From: Micromussa lordhowensis
Taxonomy: Eukaryota; Cnidaria; Anthozoa; Scleractinia; Lobophylliidae
Direction: 5' to 3'
Assembly: GCA_964020085.1 (NCBI GenBank)
Contig: OZ026604.1
Location: 21,013,894 to 21,077,893 of the forward strand
Length of the DNA: 64,000 nt
Below, one piece after another: positions 57,400 through 64,000 of this stretch; the first letter of the stretch is position 1, and the number at the start of each line of letters is the position of its first letter. Below the pieces are notes generated by a model. The model ran no database searches and was not told the DNA's origin. It worked only from the letters and a program-made list of their open reading frames with translations. Both the position numbers and the translations under genes were made by a program.

Positions 57400-59170
57400 A
57401 TCGTTTAGCAATTAAAATTCAATTCAAGTCAATTTTTTATGTCTATAATTTTGTATTTTACAATTTCAAGGATTACACAACCCGCATATAGCAAAGCTAA
57501 TCGAGGCGGGTTGTGTATCATATTTAGCAGAAAGTGATTTCAAAAACAGGTAAGCTAAATGAATAAGTTGAAAAAGTGCAGAGGTATACACATACATTAA
57601 CAGATAACTAGAATTTACATGGATTGAACAAGAACTCATAAAAAAGAAATCACAATAGCTAGAGTTTGATTAATGGTAATGGGCAATTTTTTGAGATTAA
57701 CGTCGAGACTTCATCATAATCATCTTTATCACCAAGCAGCGCAACAAAAATTGGTGAATTTTGTTTTTGAAAGGTTTCTTTCTAAGTTTGCGTAATTGAG
57801 GTTTCAAGCAATTCCATAACTTAGCTCCAAAAATAGAGAACGAGTTAAGTCGAATACTCAGTCTTCATTTATTGACATTACCAACCATTTGATTACCTTT
57901 TAATATCGTGGGTGACAAATTACGCTCACAACCGTTAGGTTCGTAATCAGTTCCGTCTTGTTTACACACGGAGGCGTAAAATCGCGCGAGCACTTTATCC
58001 AACTGCTCAGGTGGAATCATCTCCAGGTTTTTCTCAAGGCTATTTTCGTCACACCAGTTGTCAAAAACCCTCACCCAGTTAGTTGTGCTCTTTCACGTAT
58101 TTAAGTTTTCTGCGGCTTCTTTTAATTCCGTAATTTCATCGTTTGTAACTTTCTTGAATCTCGGCGCCATCTTGGCACTGATCGAGCGACAGATGTTGCC
58201 ATGGCAATTTTATAATTTCACGTGTGAAATTATAAATTAATGCTGAAATTTCGCGCCAAAATTAAGGAGTAATTTGTCACCCATGATATTAATCACAGAT
58301 ATTCTTAGGCGTAGAGTTGGTAGATATATCGTGCATAAGAGAAGATATTGTTTCAAAATAAAGCATATTGAGGGGTAAAACTTGGGCTGAGACACAAAGG
58401 TATAACAAAGAACATTAATCGAAGAGCTCGTTTTTGTAAGATAAAGATGTTTTTCAAATAAACCTGTCCAGCTTGGCCCCAGGCTGCAATTCCGTAGTGT
58501 GTATAGGGGAAAATCAAAGAACGATAAATTTTGGTGAGAATATGTAAGAGGAGGTTGTGCCTTAAACGCGCAACAATTCCAACAACTCTGCTAATTTTAG
58601 AGGCAATACAGTCAATAGGTATTTCCAGGTTAAGCTCTTATCAATGAGTAATCCCAGGAACTTTACTTGGTCTTTGCATTCTAGAGAAGAAACACTATTA
58701 GAAGTATTATTATATATCCTTATATTAATCTGATAGCTAAGCTTCTTTTGCAGTGGTCTAAAGATAACAAAGTTTGACTTCTTTGCATTTCTGGTAAGCT
58801 TATTAGCATTTAACCAGTCACAGACTTTCTGCAGTTTCTAATGACTTCAAATCCTTGTCAGCATACAGCAGATTTGTATCATCGGCAAACAAATAAAAAG
58901 AAAGCTTCTCAGAAGAGTTATAAATATCATTTATATAAATCAGGAAAAGTAGTGGGCCTAAGACCGAGCCATGTGGGACTCCTGTTGGCATATTCCTGTT
59001 AGATGATATTAGGTTATCAATCTGAGTAGTTTGAACACGGCCAATTAAGTAGGACGAAAACCAGTCATTTAAAGGGCTGGCCCCTTACACCGTAATGATA
59101 AAGCTCACTCAATAGGACTGAATGATCTACAGTGTCAAAAGCCTTTTTAAATAGATTCAATCACGATCAA
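57400..59170 (-). mobile_element. 5'-truncated CR1/L2-like LINE reverse transcriptase, degenerate
   Basis: Read on the - strand with frame corrections: KAFDTVDHSVLLSEL, WFSSYLIGRVQTTQID, MPTGVPHGSVLGPLLFLIYI, YLFADDTNLLYADKDLKSLE (catalytic FADD), VKFLGLLIDKSLTW, YTHYGIAAWGQA, LQKRALRLMFF, then FGAKLWNCLKPQLRKLRKKP at the C-terminal end. The endonuclease and the front of the RT are missing, as usual for 5' truncation. Stops and frameshifts make it inactive. It is interrupted by the element at 57904-58288. Confidence 0.85.
57904..58288 (-). mobile_element. 385 bp TTAA-flanked element carrying a Crypton/ZMYM-like exon fragment
   Basis: TTAA flanks both sides (57900-57903, 58289-58292). The 20 bp ends TATCGTGGGTGACAAATTAC and TATCATGGGTGACAAATTAC (complement) are inverted. 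On the - strand an ORF from ATG (58168-58170) reads MAPRFKKVTNDEITELKEAA, has a TGA at 58093-58095, then KSTTNWVRVFDNWCDEN, IPPEQLDKVLARFYASVC and KQDGTDYEP. This N-terminal module is typical of Crypton-derived tyrosine-recombinase genes (ZMYM2/3, QRICH1, KCTD1-long type). The ORF runs into the terminal repeat. TTAA target use recalls piggyBac-like elements, though the ends do not start with the usual CCC. Confidence 0.7.
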
Positions 59171-60474
59171 GTAAATTTATGTTAAAGTGTTTATTTTTGA
59201 CTAAGACGAATTGGTTTGGTTTTGGCTTAGAAACAATTTTTACATTATCTGTATATCCTTGTCAATGGAGGAACTATGTCAGTCTTTTGCAAAATCATTT
59301 TATTTTTAGCGAGCCGCGTCTTTCTTTTAGGAGCTTCCCTTCCGATGCAAGCGAAGAAAGCTTGGGCAAGAGGATAGCTCAACAGTCTAAATCAAATTGT
59401 AAGTAGTTTAGTTAATGGTTGATGATCATTTATTTCTTGGTAACGTACCCTCTCACTTACCCTGGTAAAGTTTCAAATTTTCAAGGAAGTGGGAAATATC
59501 TTGATAGAGGAGCTATCAGCAAAATAAATAATGTCTTTGCGCTTAAACACGCTCACTTTCACCTTGGGAATTTATCCAGTTTAACGATAAATCTACAGAC
59601 AACATTGTAGTGATTTTCGATAAGATGTTTTTAGTTAGTGGAAATGACAAAATAATGCTTGTCCATTGATAAAAAAACTCAATTCCTATGAAAAGAAACA
59701 TACCTCTTCCATCTGATAGTTTATAGCGGAGCTCCGGCGGCCGAAGGCCGCCAAGCGGAGCCCCATACCCATATTAGGAAACTGAAGGGAACCCATGAAC
59801 TGATTTTCTCATGTGTATCATGGCTAGCGGTATTGCTCGTGGGCGCGTACGCACGACGACGACGACGACGACGACGGCGACGGTGGTGGAGTCGCGCAAC
59901 ATGGCGGCCACAATTGACACGTAAACCAAAACGAGGCTTCAGTTTTCGCGGGCTTTCCTTGTAGGTTGACAGAGCACATGTACCCTTGGTTTAAAGCGTC
60001 CTTTGGACATCCATGTTGCAGTCAATTGACACCTGTCAAAACAAGGAATCCGCTGACCAGTATCACGTGACCATATCGCGGGCTCAAGTTCAGGGCTCAT
60101 CGAGGTCACGTGTTTTTTTAAAGTTGACCGCTGCCCAAGTGCTGCTTTTTTCGATTAGATCGCGGGCTCATGTCAGGATTAACTTGCTGTCAACAGCGTA
60201 GGGTTGGTAGGAAGCCGGTTAACGCTAACCCAGGATTAAAATTTAACCGAATTATAACCTTTTCTTTTGTACAAAGTTTTTTCACTGCTTTTGTTTTGCG
60301 TATTTTGCTTTCATTAAAATTCAAAACACAAAAACAATATACAGAAAATCTCACCGCAAAGTTACAAAACTCAAATCAAAATTCTACTTTATCCTCGGCT
60401 AGTTTGATCGGGCTCTGAACAACCCGGCCCAGGAGCTACGCTTTTAGGCTGGCCTAAATCTATATATTACTGGT

Positions 60475-62015
60475 AACGCGATCTTCCATCTGACAGTTTA
60501 TGGGGGTAACGCGGAATGCGTGACGTAACGCCGACAATGAGAAACCGAGATAGTCTTCATGTTAACAAAATGGTCCTTGCGATGAAATCAAGGTCAAAAT
60601 CTGTAGGAATTTTAAAATATTGAAAACAAAATATTACATATATCGTGTGCAACAATAAGATTATGAGCTCGAGATTTCTATTTCAGGTTATTCAGCTGAT
60701 AGAAATTCAGGGCGAAAGTTTTAGACAGCCTTTGAAAGGACTAATTTATCCTAGTAATTATAATGTACCTTAACATCTATTAAGTGACTATTTCTAATCA
60801 TTTCCCTACTTATTTGCTTATTGTTTTGTAGTTGCTTGGCAAAAGTCATTTGCTTACAAATAAAGAACAAACCAACTTAATGAGTCTTTGGCGCCACGAG
60901 AAACCTTAATTATGTTTTGTCCGACAAACACAAGCTTGTGGCAAACAGTGTGCGCTTTCCTCTCTCAAAAAAATCCCAACGAAGTCGACAAATTAAAGAA
61001 GAAATTTCTGTTTAGCAGTTGCTCTTGGTGTGGTTGACAACATTGAAACGTTTTACTTACCTCGAATTTTCAACCACAAAATGACAGCAGCGCAAACTTC
61101 AATACTGCACTCCAAGCCCCTCTGAAGTTCTACTGCGTTTTGACATCCGACCGTGACTTTTATGTGTGGAGCATATTAGTATGATTTTAAAGTCAGTGAA
61201 CCAGGTCATTCTCTTTCTTTTATCTTATTACTTTCTGCGTTGCGCGCCAACAGAAATTTGTGATAATCGTAGATCAGAATAAATTACTAGTTTAAGCGCC
61301 GAAATTATGATGTGTTTGCATCACGTCAGCGCATCACGTGGGTAACACAAACGCAAAATGTTATCAGACAAATGGATTTGATAAGCAACTATGACTTTTC
61401 TTTTGAGTCGGCAAGCAAGTGGATCACTTAGTTGTTTGTCAACTCGTAGTTTCTAACAGTCATTTCAGAAGGTAATTGTGTAGGATGAACAAAACGAAAT
61501 AAAATGTTCTCCCCGGTTAGTAGAATTCTAACTAACTTTTAAATTAATTCTTAATGATGAAAATGACCTATTAGTCAATGTCCGGATTCAGAGTTATAAT
61601 CCTGACTTCATTTTGTAAGGATTGCCTTTTACCTGTTTTAGACACAAATGCATTTTTTTCTTTTAAACAAATGTTGTGCTACATTTAACGCCTAGTCGGG
61701 ACGACACGATATCTTTAGGCGACGCGATATTTATGGGCGGAAGTTTACTTCAAGAGCAGGAGAGCCCCTTTCCCGCTCGGCTTGAAGTAAACATGGTAAA
61801 CGTTCGCCCAAAAATATCGCGTCGCCCGACTAGCAGCCAACCATGCATTCTAATCGTTTGGCGAGAAAACCGAGAAGCAAGAAAACGACGAGCTGGAAAG
61901 TATCTCTTTCAAGCTAAAGCTTTCTTTAGCATTCGGATCCGCTTTGTACTTCTATGACAAATGGGCTAGATGTCTATCGCGTGATAGTTGTGAGGGCGCT
62001 GCTCGAGTCAACTAA
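60475..62015. other. Intergenic, no gene recognised
   Basis: Contains a family D fragment at 60655-60715, a palindrome at 61692-61833 and the left half of another family D copy at 61961-62015. ORFs are not supported. Confidence 0.5.
61692..61833. mobile_element. Palindromic element
   Basis: CTAGTCGGG-CGAC at the left and GTCGCCCGACTAG at the right; inner GGCGACGCGATATTTATGGG pairs with CCCAAAAATATCGCGTCGCC, then AAGTTTACTTC/GAAGTAAAC. Confidence 0.8.
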
Positions 62016-62877
62016 GGGACCATTCATTTTTTATGAGATAGGGGGGGGGGGGCTGGTGGGATTGAGGGGGGGGTCATGAAAAAAAAAACTGGTCTTAAAG
62101 GGGGGGCCAGCCAAAAAAATATTGTCTGTAAGGGGGGGTCACTCAAAAAATTACCCTAAAATGTTGTAATAACAGCATCTATGATGGTGCAAAATTTTCT
62201 ACCAAAATGCCCTAAAATTTCATTTCTGAGGTTCTAAAAATCTAAAATTTCCCGGGGGAGCATGCCCCCTGGACCCCCCTAGTTTGTAATGGATGGAACA
62301 ATATGAATTCAAAACTACTTGAGAATGTTCACTCCCAACAACAGACAGTACCTTGTTTATCAAAGGAAAAGACAGATTACCATGGCCAGTCCACATGTAA
62401 ATATTTAAAAGTTATTTCTGCTATTTTCAATTTAAACTGCAGTAAATGAATCTACAAATGTTACAAAATGTTTGCCAGAATGGCGTAAAATAGCATTTCT
62501 GAAGTTCTGAAATTCTAAATTTTCTCGGGGGAGAATGCCCCCGAACCCCCCTAGTTAGGGCACTTGTTGGGTTAAAAATAGTCAGAGTACACAAAGGACA
62601 TATCCCATAGGTGAAAACGGTGATTCAGAAAGAACTTTTTGAAACTGCAGTTTTTGTGTTTAACTTATAAGGTTAACTTTACTTGATCATTCTTTTTGCT
62701 TTGCTTTTGACTTCTTTTCTTTTTTTTTTTGGGGGGGGGGGTCATCAAAAAAATTTAGGTTTATGAGGGGGGGCCAGGGAAAAAAAATCCGGTTATAAGG
62801 GGGGGCCATCATATGCTACAGAGACTATCTACCAAATTCCACCAGCCCCCCCTACCCCATAAAAAATGAACGGTCCC
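62016..62877. mobile_element. PIF/Harbinger-like MITE with TAA target duplication
   Basis: Ends GGGACCATTCATTTTTTATG and, complemented, GGGACCGTTCATTTTTTATG are inverted and flanked by TAA (62013-62015, 62878-62880), the TWA target of Harbinger elements. The interior has G-runs and two copies of a CCCGGGGGAGCATGCCCCC-like block (about 62250 and 62525). No transposase. Inserted into a family D repeat, whose other half resumes at 62881. Confidence 0.8.
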
Positions 62878-62880
62878 TAA

Positions 62881-64000
62881 CACGCATAGAAATCGGTAGC
62901 GAATAATCTAATTGTTTTTGTATATAAATTAATTTACTAGTCGACGGGTAAATTGTCTAAATCCTCTTTACAGACACTTCGAAAAGCGCAAACAAGCTGC
63001 CTTAGTTTTGTTAACCGCACAGAGCTAGGCATTGGTGATAGAACGCTACTAGGTTTATACCTATTAGGTGATATCTCGTTTATATGGAAAATCTTTTTGA
63101 ATTAGGAAAAATGTTCTCCAGTTCAGTTAAACGCAGTCTTACGAATGAATTTTGCAGTGAAGAAATTGCTGTGCTCTGTTGGCGGGTAAGTCAGTGAAAA
63201 TAGCAGCAACTATTGGAAGAACTCGCTAACAAGAAGCGTTGCCTTAACAGTGAGGCTTGTAGAGAAACTTACCTGATCTCAAACTGACTGTGTGAAGTTC
63301 AGGAGTTCACTGCTAGTGGGGTGATATATGTCGTAAAATATGCAGCGCCTTAAAGCCTTTTATTTATGAAGTTTGTTCTGTGATTGGCCACGGAAATTGT
63401 GTTGTAGTAGTTCTAATTCAGCGAGAATAGTTTGTTTTCATTAGGCGTTGGTCTCTTAGTTAGGTTCAGTGATTTGTTAAGAAATCTTCGTTTCGGGTCA
63501 AAATCACTAGAGATGCGGCAGATAAAGTGTTTTCTTCTTTTGTGTTTTCTAAATGACAGTGCGCAAAGGAAAAGTATCCCTTGAGGGGGAAGTGTATATT
63601 TATATGTATATTTATACCCCCTTTTTACTTTTCTACTTGAATCCAATTTCTATTACAATGAAAAGGCGAAAAAGAAGATTTTAAAACCACAGTTAGACAG
63701 TACATTATCCACATCAGCTATTGGCAAATCGGTTCTTTGATTCAGCGATTCGCTGAGAGCTTTTGTTAAGTAGTAAATAAATTTGATCTCCACGAGGTAG
63801 GGTGTTGTTCTTTTGTGTGTTGTAGACAGCAAGGGGCCGAAAGATGATAGCCTTTCACGTCAACTTAAAAAAAACTAAATCAATTAAAATAAAAACATTA
63901 ATAAAAGATAATAATAGGAAACTTTCCAAATGAAAACAAGAGGGAAGATATGTTGACTCTGATGTTCTGTGTTCTCCACTTGTACTCTGACGTTCATAGT
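62881..64000. other. Right end: family D half, otherwise nothing recognised
   Basis: 62881-62945 (CACGCATAGAAATCGG, GCGAATAATCTAATTGTTTT, GTATATAAATT) matches the repeat at 24470-24555. The rest is AT-rich with no supported ORF. Confidence 0.5.

Larger units (their letters stand above)
56671..60474. mobile_element. 3.8 kb nested inverted-repeat structure enclosing a LINE
   Basis: Outer ends: TATATAGATTTAGGTCAACC (56671) and, complemented, TATATAGATTTAGGCCAGCC (60474), both continuing CTAAAAGCG-AGCTCCTG. Inner inverted pair: about 57143-57395 and 59726-59965, each with CGCGCCCACGAGCAATACCG, a (CGT)n tract, GCCGCCAT-TTGCGCGACTC and CCGGAGCTCCGCTAT. The LINE sits between the inner arms. Could be one large foldback element or stacked insertions of a repeat family in both orientations. 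Confidence 0.7.

Overview
The window looks like nuclear DNA of an animal, most probably a cnidarian and within that an anthozoan such as a stony coral. Evidence for this: genes split by GT-AG introns, proteins of animal type (CAND1, a macrodomain-WWE-PARP enzyme, an IRF-like/IPT protein), no bacterial operon structure, a DIRS-type retroelement, a CR1/L2-like LINE, tRNA-derived SINEs and very many short palindromic MITE-like repeats. The species assignment is an inference from repeat style and protein flavour, not a database match.

Layout. 1-4.06 kb: the last five coding exons of a CAND1 orthologue (+ strand; the gene starts outside the window). 6.6-16.6 kb: a multi-exon + strand gene whose exons splice in phase into a protein of about 1,200 residues, with a putative IRF-type tryptophan-cluster DNA-binding domain, an IPT/TIG Ig-fold and a C-terminal TPR block carried by one 1.8 kb exon. 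19.2-22.8 kb: a broken DIRS-like retrotransposon, itself hit by a 230 bp A-tailed insertion with an 11 bp target duplication. 22.8-33.7 kb: no gene recognised, only inverted-repeat elements. 33.9-42.8 kb: a PARP14-like gene (macrodomain, KH-like segment, WWE, PARP catalytic domain with an H-Y-V triad). 46.5-52.5 kb: two intronless - strand genes encoding TPR proteins of the same family as the 14.8-16.6 kb exon, each with short RHIM-like hydrophobic/GD-N motifs in the N-terminal part. 53-64 kb: repeats, including a 3.8 kb nested inverted-repeat structure enclosing a 5'-truncated LINE, which is interrupted by a TTAA-flanked element carrying a Crypton/ZMYM-like exon.

How the genes may work together. 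CAND1 is housekeeping (cullin-RING ligase exchange). The others suggest an innate-immune or stress neighbourhood: an IRF-like factor, a PARP14-type mono-ADP-ribosyltransferase with an ISRE-like pair in its presumed first intron, and two TPR proteins with possible amyloid-signalling motifs. The shared TPR module, always in a single exon, links the IRF-like/IPT gene to the two intronless genes. A functional link is a hypothesis; the sequence shows proximity and shared modules only.
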